This document shows positions 38,901-53,614 of a stretch of DNA of 64,000 bases, piece by piece. Below the pieces are notes generated by a model that ran no database searches, was not told the origin of the DNA, and was given only the letters and a program-made list of their open reading frames with translations. Within the stretch, counting starts at the first letter, position 1, and the number at the start of each line of letters is the position of its first letter. The stretch spans positions 15,483,048 through 15,547,047 of the forward strand of contig CM026421.1 of NCBI GenBank assembly GCA_014871385.1, in the 5' to 3' direction. Position numbers and translations under genes: made by a program. The DNA is from Ceratodon purpureus. Its lineage: Eukaryota > Streptophyta > Bryopsida > Pseudoditrichales > Ditrichaceae.

Positions 38901-41037
38901 TCGCACCTGCACACAGTTATATGTTGAAATGGTTACTCACCTCGTTGTTCTGATGTACTCTGCTTTCCTCTTGCTTTGAGAGGTTAACTGGGCAACTTCT
39001 AATGATTTCTGCCAATTCACACATTGCACGGTAATCTTATAAAATGTTTCTTTTGAACAGGAATTGTTTCCCTGCAAGATCTTTACTGTGACGATGGTGT
39101 AACAAAACAGCCACTCAGCTGTCTCCAAGACTCACATGCTCCAGGATACAAATCCAACCCGAATTTCCGCATTGCTGCTAGCAAAGCTGGGGTATGGCAC
39201 TGTCAAAGATGTGTGACTCATCTCTAAATTTTCTCATTTTCATCTGTAATGGAAGTCAAATTCATTTACATAACTTCCATAATCAAAGTGCTTCTTAATA
39301 TCACTCTTATGCCAATTGAATGGGCTACCGGGGTTTTATTCTTCCTGATCAGAATCATTTTCTTTACTGCAGATGTTTGCACTACACTTGGGTTCTAAGA
39401 CATCATCCAACCTTGCAATGATAAAAGAAACAAGAAAGATCGTTGACGACATGAACACAAAATTTGGTGAAGATGTTGCATTTATGTACGGGTTTCCGTT
39501 CCTCTTTTATGAGCAATATCTTCACAGCTACCGCGATCTTTACCTTGTTGTGGGCTTGGCCTTAGGTACGAACTTTCACCCAACCATCTCCTTTCTAAAA
39601 ATGTTTGGGAGGCTTGGGAGTTTTGTCAATGCCGCTAATTTATATCTTTACCAGGTTTTTCCTCTGAATTTGAATCTATGCTTTGCTTGTGACCGTGCCA
39701 CTTCCTGATGTGTTTTCAGCTGACGTTGTTGTGATGGTTGGCTGAATCAGTTGGTGTGTTTATTGCCGTTCTCATCTTCCAGTTTAGCATAACCATGTCG
39801 TTGATCATCGTCGGTGTATTGCTTATGGTTGATCTCGAAGTCTATGGGTTCATATATGTAATCGGAGCTAAATTGAATTGTAAGTTCACCTTTCCATTTT
39901 GAAAATCATTGTAACTACAAACAATCTCCGTTTACCAAGAGAGTAAAATTAACGAGGAAAATAAATAATGAATTTTTAATTTATGCAAATTCAATTTGAA
40001 ATAACGATTCTTCTGAAATGCTGAACAATTTAGAAGTATATTATCAATGTGATGGACTGTTCATGAGGGACTCTGTCAGCCTTTTCACCTGATAACAAAA
40101 TTTTACATCAGAGTTTTTTTGTGGCAAAATTTCTGACATGATTCGTTGGGATGCAACCTCTGATGCAACCTGGCAGCATTATCGCTTGTCAACCTTGGCA
40201 TTGTTGTAAGTTATCTCTCATTCCACTTGGTCATACCTTGAGCGAAGTGTTCAATGTAGAACTTGTATATCTTTGGACATCATTATGTGCAGGCTGTTCT
40301 AGAAAATGCAATTACAGACTTTCTACTACTTATTCAGATTGGGTCTCAATAATAATTCTGAAAGCATTAATTTTCCATGGTTTCAGGTTGGAATGTCGTC
40401 TGAATTTACCTACTTGGCAAGATCATTCCTGGTGGTTGATGGCACTCGCAACTACAGAGTCAGGAAAGCATTGGAGTGGACATTTGAACCACTTCTACAT
40501 GGCTTTGGCACTCAAATCGCTGCCACCATTCCCCTTATTTTCGTCAAGTAAGGCCCAACACAACCGTCATCTAAGCCCTTTCCATTCCATATTCTGCATT
40601 CAGGTTAATTCAATTTAGCCATTTAAAATTTAACAGATGTAACTAGCTTTTTCGTTATCTGCATGTGCAAAGTCGCTAAAAAACTTAACCCAGACTTGGT
40701 GTGTCAATATATTGTATTGATGAATTGTGTTACCTAACATAAAGTTTTGATCATTTTCATTTTCGGTTTTGAATTTATAACCTTCCTCTCTTTAACTTGT
40801 AGATATCATGCATTCCGGCTGTACTACTTCGCCATGTTCACCATTATGGGCGTGCTGGGATTCTTAAATGGCTTTGTGCTGCTTCCGGTAATTCTTTCTT
40901 GGATTGGCCCTCCCACTCTCCCCCATATCAAGAAGCTGAGTCAAAAGGGAGTTGCCCAAGATTCAGGCTTCAGAGCAAGTCCTTACCATGGTGGTGACAC
41001 GCCCATGATGACCCACAATGGTATCACTGTTCCTTAG
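32926..41037 (+). CDS. Patched/NPC1-like RND permease, 24 exons, 1139 aa
   Basis: Multi-pass membrane protein of the Patched/NPC1 branch of RND permeases, which move sterols or other lipids. Exons: 32926-33011, 33245-33373, 33624-33795, 33980-34408, 34629-34721, 34980-35048, 35263-35382, 35579-35812, 36027-36173, 36412-36526, 36672-36859, 37027-37146, 37331-37400, 37509-37657, 37871-37964, 38131-38189, 38440-38541, 38685-38850, 39061-39191, 39373-39565, 39751-39879, 40177-40205, 40387-40547 and 40803-41037. All phases close (3420 bp). TM1 follows residue 28. A first lumenal domain reaches about 455. The sterol-sensing-type five-helix bundle spans about 458-640 and has the RND proton-relay motif GLGIDDVFVL near 530-539. 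TM7 is at about 708-724, then a second lumenal domain, then a final bundle with NSLSLVNLGIVVGMSSEF around 999-1014, like the NPC1 SLVNLVM...GISVEF block. The N-terminal cysteine-rich sterol-binding domain of NPC1 is absent. The ATG at 32926 is the first in its exon; an upstream coding exon cannot be excluded. Ligand unknown. Confidence 0.9.
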
Positions 41038-43786
41038 CTTAAAAAAGCTCACCTCTGATGTCAACCATAGTAGAATGGGAGCTATACCGGAGTGCGGTAA
41101 GGATCTCTTTCTCATTGTGGAAAGATTCTGAAAGCAAGCAAATGGATAAAAATTGCGCCTCTTAAGCTGGACGATTACTGCAGGGGGTGTTAGTTTAGGA
41201 GAGATGTAAGAATTACACAATTGGGCTGTAGAATGTACTACGATTAAATTACTAGTGTAGATTAATAAGATACCAGCTTGATGCTGAAGTAATTTACATG
41301 TTGCAATTTAGACGGCTGTAGTGTAACACTGATTGTAACTTACATTTTCTTTACCATGCACGACCGTAATGCGGATGATGCATGTTTTGGCTGTTTGTAT
41401 GGTCGGTGTAATGTGCCTCTTTGAACTGCAAATGTCATTTAGTACCCTTTCCCAGATGCTACCAGATTTTACATGGCGTTGACCGCGATTGTATCAATAC
41501 TATAAGTAATCTAGGGTCAAGAATGTTTTGAAGAGGATAAGTATAAGATATCATATTTCGCTGAAAAAAATGGTTGCAGAAGCCGAGACGATTACTGGAG
41601 TTACGGACAGGTTGTTACATAAGATGTATAGTGTACTTGTTTGCTTGGAATTAGTTCCGGATATCCTGATTCATTCAGGTGTCCTAGTTGCAGTGGTTGT
41701 GCACTGCGTTGTGGATGTGTGCAGATACTTTGATTCCTGCCTTCCTTTTCCTCCCAATGTGCATGCCAGAGGCCGCGTATACTTCAGAGCACGTTGAATG
41801 CTGAAATGTCAGACACAAGCCGGTTCTTAAGTGTTTTGATGAAACGCAGGGCAAGCAACAGACACTACAAGAAAACCCGACGTCCTTTCTAGAACTTGCA
41901 TCTTGATGTTGATGAATGGCACTGCTAACAATGTGTTGTGTTTGGTTCAATGATGGAAACATGACTGGTTCGTGACCAGTTCCGGTGACACTTTCCATGA
42001 ACTCAGCTCAGCATTTGGAATATATTTGAGGGTATTTGGAAGTCACAAATGAGCCAGGAAGCACTAGTCCGATTTAAATCATATGACTTCGCTGATAATG
42101 GAATTTACACATTTGAAATGAATTAGTGGTAAAAGACTTTTCTAGAGTGCTCTTCTGTACTAATTGCATGGGTAGAGTAAATAATTTAGAGTTGTTTTCC
42201 ATTGGACTTGAACTTCCACACACTAGCTGATGTACTGTAGTATGTGTTAACTTACATAGGCCAATTGACCCATTCCAGAAACAATTATTAAAGTAGAGGC
42301 TACATTTTGTCAACGGGCCCACTGATCATGAGTCAGCAAGCATTGAAAATTCAGATTCCAGAATCATACTATGATCTATCGTCTTCTGTTGCAGTGAGTC
42401 CACCATCAAAGTCAACTTCAAGCCTGCAGCCCTGAATGATAATGGGTTTAGGGTTCTTCATAGCTGTTGTCATCTTTGTCAACTCCATGCACTAAAACCG
42501 AAACCACAGACTGGCTTGTTTGACTAATGAGTGTCGCATTTGTTAATTTGATCGGCCATAAGTAACTCATGTAACTAAACTGTACCTGTTTTTACTTCTC
42601 ATATTTCCCTCACACTTGATCCTGAACAAGCAGCGCAAGAGCAATTTTTAAGCACGAACATACTATAATCGTTGATATTCTGCTATTGATTCGAGCTCGT
42701 GTTTACAAGCAGACTTTGAGGTAAATGTGCACGTCCAGGGCAACATGTGCGAGTGATTCCGGGTTATATTTTGCAGATTTAAAAAAATAAAATTGAATGC
42801 ACTTGAAAAGGATTTTTGAAGTGTCTACCCATTGCCCATCGCTTCTGATCGACAATCCTTTGTATCTCTAAAGAGCAGGAGAAGACTCGCCCAGGAAAGA
42901 TAATTTTTAAGTGATGAATTGTCTTGATCATACTGAGCGATTCATATTAATCAACATTGAGTGAAGCGCATGCGTTCAAGCGCACAACTTAAAACTGTGC
43001 CTCATGCTTCTGAATATTAGTGTTGTGGTTACAGAAGTCAACATGGCTGTTCCAGTAGATACTCAGCTGCAACAAGGTCAGCCTCTCTGATCAAAACCAC
43101 GAAACACCACCAGTCAGGACTCAGCTTCCACTCTGCTAATAATAAATTGCTCCACCAGGGGGAGGAAATTCGGCACCGGGCCACTGGCCAGTCAGGAGTA
43201 GAACCTGGCCTGGCAACATCTAAGTCTTGGTTTCCGGGCAGCCAAATTCTGAACGCACTTGGCCACCAGCTGGGTCGAAAATATTTACTCCCCTGGCCAG
43301 GCTGCCGCCAGAAGCACCCGGCTGCAGGTCCTCCGCATCACACAGCTTACGCAATCCTTGAGGGAACACAAAGTCAACTATGTCATGGTTACACTTATCC
43401 AAGCTGCACTGCACATGAGTCTCCGACTCTAACTATATAACTCATCTTCTTCCACATGGTTAATCACACTGATATATCTTCCTCAGCTACTACAACCATC
43501 CAGCAGCTTGGATTTCAAGTCCAGTTTGTATTTAATGCTCAACCATCTGAATTGAAGTCTTGGTAGGTGAGAGTTTCCCGGCTGTCCAGCGTCGGCAGTC
43601 GAAGCAGGTTCTTCTTAGAATTCAAGCAAGGATTCAGTAGTAAGTACTGACAAGAGTACACCACTAGAGCTGCATATATCACTTCGGAGCTCTGGGGTAC
43701 AGTGAACCACTGAATTGGCAGCTCGGAGGTCTCTTTGTGCCTGTGCATTTGGAGAGTGAAGATTTCGAAGGTGAAGATTTGCCAGA
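41038..43786. other. Intergenic between the Patched-like gene and peroxidase A
   Basis: About 2.7 kb without a supported gene. It contains the 3' UTR of the permease and the peroxidase promoter. Short frames on both strands are not protein-like. Confidence 0.45.
43434..43440 (+). promoter_or_regulatory. Candidate TATA box of peroxidase A
   Basis: TATATAA lies 347 bp before the ATG at 43787 in otherwise mixed-composition sequence. This would imply a leader of about 300 bases. Other start sites are possible. Confidence 0.3.
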
Positions 43787-45234
43787 ATGGCTGTTCGAGG
43801 TCGGGGAGCTGGAGTTCGCCAACTGCTGTTACTGATGGTGAGCTTGATGAGCATTGTGCATGGCTCAGCGGCATTGAAGGTGGGATTCTACAACACCATC
43901 TGCCCCAAAGCTGAGGCCACTGTCAAGGCAGTGATTCAGGGGAGATTCAATTCGGACAAGACCATCACCCCTGCTCTGCTGCGCCTTTTCTTCCACGACT
44001 GCTTTGTCAGGGTAAGCTCTAGTTAATTTTACACCAAAATCTGGACGCCAGGAGATGCTTTTAGCAGCTAGACTTTCAACATAACTGAGATTTCAAGCTC
44101 AGTCACTAGAGTGCCTTGACGTTATTGAATTGATATTCTAGATGGGACATATGTAAGACTCTCTGGTTGTATGTTAACATTCAGCGCTAATCGATAAATC
44201 TCTCTGTTCAGGGATGCGATGCGTCATTGTTGATAGCATCTACACGCACAAACTCGGCAGAGAAGGACGCTGGAGCGAATTTGACAGTCCGGGGATTTGA
44301 TATTATTGACGCTGCCAAGGCTGCTGTTGATAAGTTGCCTGGTTGCAAAGGCAAGGTGTCTTGCGCAGACATCATCGCACTGGCCACCAGAGACTCAGTT
44401 GCTCTGGTACACATACTGATCTATTCACCAATTCTAGTGCAACCAAATCTTTCCCTTCTGAAACACTTTCTGTATTCCAGTCTAGGCAGTCCTAAATCAT
44501 CTGAAACATGCAAGTGGTTGAACTAATTGCAGGCTGGAGGCCCAGCTTTCGCAATGCCGACTGGTCGTCGAGATGGGCGGGTGTCCAAAGCGTCGGAGGT
44601 GAACTTGCCAGGCCCCACTTTGAGCGTTGCTGATGCAACCAGGGCATTCACTGCCAAGGGCATGTCCCAAGCCGACATGGTCACCCTTCTAGGTACTCCC
44701 TGAAATGAAATTCAACTTCTATGAATTCTCAATTTACATCTAGTATTGAGAATGAAGGTTAATATTTGATGCTAATTGCCTGATCACTAACATGATGACC
44801 TCTTTCATTTTTTATTTTTTGCAGGAGCTCACACTGTGGGCATCACCCACTGCAGCTTCTTCGACGACCGACTGTGGAACTTCAAGGGAACCGGCAGAGC
44901 TGACCCATCCATGGACGTTAACCTTGTGAACCAGCTGAAGAAACTGTGCCCTAAACAAGGAGTTGGGCTCGGAAAGGCGGTGAACTTGGACCAAGGCACT
45001 CCTGCCCAAGTTGACAAGAGCTTCTTCAACCAAATTCTTGCCAAGAAGGGAATCCTGCTGCTTGATCAATCTCTGGCCACCGACAGGGCCACGTCTGGCC
45101 GAGCCAATTTATTGGCTGGACCCAGGTCTCCGTTTACTGCTGATTTCATGGCTGCTCTTGTCAGGCTGGGTAATGTGGGCGTCCTGGAAGGCACCAAAGG
45201 AGAGATCCGAAATATTTGCAGCAGAATCAACTGA
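43787..45234 (+). CDS. Class III secretory peroxidase A, 4 exons, 329 aa
   Basis: Secreted haem peroxidase that oxidises phenolics with hydrogen peroxide in the cell wall. Exons: 43787-44011, 44212-44406, 44533-44692 and 44825-45234, with phases 0, 0 and 1, the standard intron positions of plant peroxidases. A signal peptide covers about residues 1-29 (hydrophobic [16 protein letters not shown]). The distal haem motif [17 protein letters not shown] contains catalytic R66 and H70. The [14 protein letters not shown] block lies in exon 2, and the proximal haem ligand is H196 in [10 protein letters not shown]. The eight structural Cys appear to be present (C39, C72, C77 and others). The protein ends RNICSRIN, without a vacuolar extension. 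It faces peroxidase B tail to tail. Confidence 0.96.
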
Positions 45235-45754
45235 ATTCAAGGAATCCAGAACATTAGATTGGCAGGATGATGGATTCGGATGATGGTTTCGGACGGAATA
45301 ACTTTCCTTAAAACACATGTTTGTGATGGAGTTGGCTGTGAATTTGAGATAATTTGGTACCCTGGAAAGCTTGATAACAAAACTCAGTTTTAGAGTGAAG
45401 ATGACTAATCAAATTGGGATTTAATAAGCATGATTAGATCATACAATGTTGTTGAGACCTGCATACTAGTTGCACTCTGGACTCCTTTTGTTTTCTGAAT
45501 AATAAATTGCTATTTCAAATCAACTTCTCTTCCTTTCAAAGTGCTTCAAAATGCATGCTCTACAAGCAGTTGAATCCACATTCATGGCCGGTCAATGTGC
45601 CGGGCCCTCTCGCATGTTCTATTTCTTGCAATTGTAATTCTGAATGTGGTGATCTCTTATCCTTTCAAAAAGAACACACATAAACCCCGTCATTATGCCA
45701 GACAGTGGCGCCTCAGAACTTCAAGGCATTGTAGGATTTTGGTGGTAAATCAAG
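45235..45754. other. Short convergent intergenic region between the peroxidases
   Basis: About 520 bp between two stop codons. It should contain both 3' UTRs and polyadenylation regions; AATAAA-like strings are present (for example AATAATAAATTG near 45500). No gene seen. Confidence 0.5.
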
Positions 45755-47617
<1,863 letters not shown>

Positions 47618-47744
47618 TGCTTCACTATGCAGCTGAGATGATGCTATGATACCCCGAGAGAGATGAAGTGGAAGGTATTAAATGCATACCTGGCTTTAGC
47701 TTTCTAGGCTGAAACCAGTGTGGTGCTGGGTCAGAAAGCTCAAG

Positions 47745-47751
47745 CTTTATA
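47745..47751 (-). promoter_or_regulatory. Candidate TATA box of peroxidase B
   Basis: On the gene strand TATAAAG sits in CCTATAAAGC about 130 bp before the ATG, a normal distance for a short leader. Confidence 0.5.
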
Positions 47752-48663
47752 GGCCGAAATCATGCTCAATGGTCTCCTCATGGTGACCCCATTTTGGCTG
47801 TTGGGTCAACTTCTCAAGTCAATGGAGGTGCTTGATTGCGGCAAAGACATTACAGGATGGACAATTGCTGTTTTCTTGAGAGGTTTGGGTTTTGGGATCA
47901 GTTTTTTGATCAATCTCTTGTGCAATTACCAGTATCTGGCTTCGCTCATTTGACATCACTTGGTCTTTCAATTGGTGGGTCTTCATAGTGCGGTTCTTAC
48001 CTGTCTGGATTGTCCTTGGAGACCACATGCTTCATGACGTGTTGGTGGTACCAGGCAACGTTTAGAGGGATAGTAAAACTAGGTTGACAAGCTATGAAGC
48101 ATGCGGATTTGGTACACGAACTGGGAACTCTTCAGGACAATTGTCTGTGTGGGATAATATGGCCTGAAAAGAACTTGAGTGGACCACATACACAGAAAAC
48201 AGTCCATTGCTGTTCATGATAAGACCTTCCACACAAAAAAGAGGGACAAGAAAAAGTTCGTGAAATAGCCTTCAAGACGCTCTTTATACATAATGTACAA
48301 CTTTAGTACTGTATGCTGATACCCAATATCGGTATTGGAACACCAAGACGTAACGAGTACCTTCACTGTCACCTGGAATTAAGGACATATACATACCTGG
48401 ACAAGAGCTTTCTACAACCAGCTTTGTTTAGCTGAATAGCACATGTGTACATAGGATTTGTACAGACGGTACCAGTGCCATCCAGACTGTAGTCCCTTAC
48501 AATACAAGGATCATGCGCCAGGCAATACTTAGGAAGAAGCCCACGGCCGAATCCAAAAATCAGCATAGAAGGGATGGACGCAGCTGTGGCTGGTCTCTTC
48601 CCCTCACCTCCGAGTAAGTGCAGTTATCTGCCGTGAATCGTGGTGGAGATGGCTCCACATGAA
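47752..48663. other. Intergenic between peroxidase B and the LRR gene
   Basis: This contains the upstream region of peroxidase B and the 3' UTR of the LRR gene. No gene or repeat seen. Confidence 0.45.
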
Positions 48664-51600
48664 TTAAGGAAGGCGGATGACTGTAAGGTTGGGCAAGGCG
48701 GTCGCCTGAAGGTTGTTCACTGCGAACAAAGTCACCTTGCAACCTTGCAATGCCAAGGATGTCAAATTGGTCAATGGCCTCAGATGCTGAAGACCAGCGT
48801 TTGTCACCCTGGAATTTGCGAGGTTGAGAGACACCAGATTCTTCATCCCTGCATCGTCACCCATGCCACCAAAGTCAGGCACTTATAATTGTAGAGAAAT
48901 GTTCTGGAAGAACCCCTTTTCAGAGATACCCCAATTTACACCCATTAAGTTGAATCTTAACTTCTAATAACGCAACTTCTACTTTATCTCACTAATAAAT
49001 TACAGCAATCTCCCAACTATTACCAAGATGAAAATCAAGACTTTGACTCGATCACTTTCAATGAGTAAAACACACTCACCGGAAAGATATTGCAGGGCAT
49101 TGTCTGTGAGACGCATGTTTTGTGACAGGTTGAGGGAGGTAAGTGACGTGAGATCCTTGATACTTCTCACCCCTGCATCTGTGATACCACCACCGCAAAG
49201 CTCCAGGGTTTGCAGTTTCTTGAAATCTATACCACAGATGCCCACCAGGCAGCTTCAGATAGGAACGATTTAATAGGATGAGACAGAAAACTTACTGCCC
49301 CCAATACAAGGCTTACACGATACTGAGAATCTCTATTGGAAACTTGTATACCAGTTAGAAACTAAAACATGTGAAAATCTGAGAGGAAGGCAGAGAGTTT
49401 CATTTAACGACACTGTAAATGAACCTCAAAGGCAATAGAGAGAGTTAAAAGGAGGTCTCACGTCGAAGGCATGCCATGCCATAATCAGTGATCTTTGCAC
49501 CGAAAAGATCCAGTGTTTTCAGACCCGTCAAGCCTGCAAAAGCAGTTTGCCAACTTTCAGTACATTCAGTTCCAAATAGAAAGCATAAATAATCAAGAAA
49601 GATTGGCATCGTCAAAATGACATGCTATAACCACTCACCTGTCAGAGCAGCAAGACCTGTATCAGTGATCTGCTTCGAGTCAAGGTTCAGAGAGGTCAAA
49701 GACGTGATGGTTGCAATTGTGCGCAGCCCACTGTCCATGATATGTTGTGTGAAGGAAAGATTCAAGCTCTCCAATTTCTTCAAACCTGACACCCACCTCA
49801 ATTATTTAAAAACCAAAAAACAAAGAAGAGAGACTCCGCTATGTTGGAGACTGTAAAAGCCAGACTAGTTCGTACAAAGTCATGAAAAAATGCATGTTAA
49901 GTACAGACTCTACTCCTTGGCTCAATAATACGCTTGCATAAGTTGTGGGCTTAAATCCATGTGCAATAAACTACACTTCGGTACAAAACTTGTATTGTCA
50001 ATTCCAGCTCGAAGGTTTACCAGTGAGAAAGCGCAAACCGGCATTCTCGATCTCCGAATCGGAAAGGTCCAACATTTTCAGGTTCACAAGCCCTGTAATT
50101 TCCAGATTCACGTGTCAGTTTAGACCTAAATATTCATATGTACATTATGGTTAGTGAAATCGGTTTTATATATTCGAAAACTAATAACGGCAACCCCCAG
50201 TAGAAAGAAATTGACGACTATAGAAGCTGAAATTTGTCCACTACTGTACATATACTTGCAAATAGTTTAGTATCACCTTTGACATTCTCAATCCCCTCGT
50301 CACTGATTTTGCATGAGTCAAGATTCAAACGCTCCAGATTGGTCAACCCTGTATTGCAACAGAACTTTTCATCGTAAGCACCAAATTATTACTCTTGGTT
50401 TTTCTTATGTCCTAATGTTGTGCTCCCAAACTGGACTCAAGCAATCGGATTTGCAAATGCACGACGTGATGTCATAAGCTAGAACAGTCAATATTCAGTC
50501 GTGCAACTCCACGTTTGAGGATGTCATTAGCAGCAATATTATACTTGTATGGGACTGATTAGAGCAAATAGGTGCTTTCAAATTCTACTAAATATGTCAT
50601 ACTCTACTTAAGCATCTGTTGAGGACTTCTCTAAACAATTTAGTTTCTTTTTGAAACAGTCCTCTGCAATTTTCATGCGAGGAAGAAGCAGATATGCAGT
50701 GGCAAGTACCTTTCAGAAAGACCATGCCAGAATTTGTGACGTTGTTATAACCCATGTTTAGGGTCCGAAGGTTGATGAGACCTGTGTCATTCATTCGACA
50801 AGAAGCAAATATCAAACCACGTGAAAACACCAGCTTCAAAGTCTATATTAAAAACAGTATGCCCGACACAAAAGAAGATGGGACAAAAAGTCTACATACT
50901 TGTTCACTGCAGAAAAAAGGATCCTGCAGACCAAAACAAAAATGTTTTGATAAAAAATTACCCTAGAATAACTGACCTTCCAACTTCTGGAAACCGGAGT
51001 CAAGGAAGTAGCATGAGTTGATATTCAAATGCCGCAGCTCAGTCAGGCCTGTGCAAATGGCCACGAAGGTCGATAAAACATCCGGTCCATGTTCTAAAGA
51101 ACGACAATGAACTGTTTAAAAGCTAGCAAAGAACAAACGTACCAGCAATGCTTTCCAGCCCTTTTGAAGTGACAGACTGACAACCTTCCATGCTAAGGCT
51201 CCGAAGCTTCGTAAGTCCTGCCAGTCACCAGGTAACAGAAGAGTTAGCATTACATTACATCAACAGCCTGCATAATGAAGACTCATGCACATGGGCAACT
51301 TCACAGTTTCTCAAAATTCGAGGATCCTTTCGACAGTTGCTGCTAATGCATGACAAGAACAATCCCTAAAAAGAATCTCACGCGGGAGTACTAATGAACT
51401 TATTATTAAAGAGAAACGGAAAAGGGAAAAGAAAAGCGCAATTACTCACCGGTCAAAGCTGCAATACCAGGATCGCCCACTTTGCTCCTGGAGATTTGGA
51501 GCTCCTCCAGATTCATAAGCCCTGACATTCATTAACAAAGAGAAAGATTGAGCACTCTGTAATGCCGCCCAGAATTGACAAATTATCTAGCAAACAAAAA

Positions 51601-53614
51601 ATCGGTACCAAGGAAATGCTTGAGGACTCGGTACCAGCAAGATGCTTGATATCCGAGTTCCGAACACCGATGCACCACCCAACGTTCAACTTCTCCAAGG
51701 TGGTGAGACCTGCCAACAGTAACAAACGAACAAAGGCGTTACTAAGGAGAGCTAACACGAAGGGTTTGCACTCAAGAACAATTCGGCTCGTACTGCTTAA
51801 ACAACCCAAAACAGCCCAAAATAGAGCCCCTCAAACAACCAAGGAGCGATTACAAAAAAATAAAAATTCGTAAGTTTTCCAGCAAAGGTTGATTCTACAA
51901 TCTAACATAAGCAACTTTCAATTATCTAAAATTAAAACTAATGTTCTCTACAGTTGAAGAGCCTTAACGTCACAAAGTTATGAGGCTGAGAAACGAGCAT
52001 CTTTGCAAAGGTGCCACGTTGAACCCATCTTCTTCTTCTCGTCGGCGAATGAAATGGCACAAAATTAGATTCAACCTTAAAAATTGAGAAACAGTAGGTT
52101 CAACTTTCTCACTTGCGTGTACAGGAGAAACTCCAATACATAACAAAATGCTGAATAAATTGCATTAGGTGTCATCTCCAGAGGAGAAACATCACAGAGT
52201 CCCACCTTTCAGATGAACTAGACCGCCCTGAATAAGTGGACAGCGCTCCAGATCGAGGTTCTTGAGGCTAACAAGATGGACGAAGCTACTCATTCCAGCA
52301 GCTGTGATCAAATTATTGCTGCAAAGACTTAGCGTTGTGAGGTTCGATAATCCTGAATCAAGAGCACAGAATTAGAGTCAGAAATCCAGAAACCTCTACT
52401 GAAAATCTAGAAAATAGGAAGCTTGCTAACATGACATTCAACTTCAAATATTGATGTCATATGGAGAAGTAATTCAGGCACAGCAATGAGAAACAAGTTG
52501 CGTAAAGATACCTGACAACGTGAGGAGCCCGTCGTCTGAGATGTACTCACAAGAATTCAAGCTCAAGGACTGCAGGTTGGTACATGATTCAATAAAAGCG
52601 AGCCCTTCATCCGAGACTGTTGAGCTGGAGACGTCCAATGCAAGGAGTGACTTGCCCTGAGAACCGATAACCTCCAGCCAAGAATCCTCAAGGCCAGGGT
52701 AATCTGCAAGCAAAACATCCTGCACAAAACCATCCCACATCTTAAACGAAGAAGCCATCTACAAGGGTTCCAAATCACTAGAAGCAAGTTGCAAACACTA
52801 TCCTCCCCACGACTTGCTCAAAAACCCCCTCCTTATAAAACATCACTCTCAATCACTCCCAAAAGTATGTTTCGATCGCTAAATAAGCTGCAGACACTTC
52901 CAATCAGTACCTACACGATGCAGATCTTCAGGAGCCTCTGCCAAAATCGTCATGAACTCATCAGTATTAAAATCAATTGTACCTGCAATGAGCAGTCTGA
53001 GAAGAGCTCCAACGTCGCAGGAGAAAGAAGCTGCCTTCTCACAAGCTCATCCAAAACCTGCTGAACTAGGTCGCGTGGTACTCCAGAGAAAGATTTCTGC
53101 CTTGCAATATTCTGCAGAGAAGAACATTCACCAATTTCAGTGACGCTATTGCAATTTTGAGCATAGATCGCAGTTCAATTTGATGCAATTCAGTTCCTCC
53201 GGTGAATCATTCCAGGGGTAACGAATCACGTCTTATGCATTACAGATTCTCCTAAAATGCTCAATTTGACAATCTCATTCAGTGGGAAACTACTGAAGAA
53301 CCACGTGCGCGACGGGAATACATTTGGATAAACCCCTGAGTATCCCAACAACCATCTCAAACAAAATGATGTGCATGGCATAGAAGGCGAAAGTGCAGAT
53401 GGAGCACCTTGACGATCTCCCGGACACAAATCTCCAACAGCGACGGCGGAGGCCTCGCTCCATGCGGACCAGATGCCAGGGTTTCCAGAACTTGTGGTGG
53501 CTTGACCGGCCATCGCAAGCTCACGCTTCGACTCAATCTTCCGGAGCGGCTGCTCTGTCCATCATCCGCTTCCACAGTGTGCTGGTCTCTCTTGCGTGAA
53601 CACGCACCCCCCAT
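48664..53614 (-). CDS. Conserved plant LRR protein (At1g15740-type, AMN1/GRR1-like repeats), 15 exons, 583 aa
   Basis: Leucine-rich-repeat protein that closely follows the Arabidopsis At1g15740 type as I recall it, usually about 585 aa. Biochemical role unknown; the repeats resemble those of F-box/LRR proteins but no clear F-box is present. Exons on the minus strand: 53614-53408, 53111-52983, 52719-52512, 52352-52206, 51709-51635, 51521-51450, 51217-51143, 51048-50977, 50781-50710, 50348-50277, 50092-50021, 49785-49639, 49533-49462, 49226-49080 and 48848-48664. All phases close. The N terminus MGGACSRKR fits N-myristoylation (Gly2, Ser6) with a palmitoylatable Cys5, so a membrane-attached location is likely. 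About 17 repeats of 24-25 residues follow the pattern GLTNLxxLNLxxCxITDxGLxxL. From exon 5 on most exons encode exactly one repeat with phase-1 borders. The start is the only ATG of exon 1. Confidence 0.95.
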
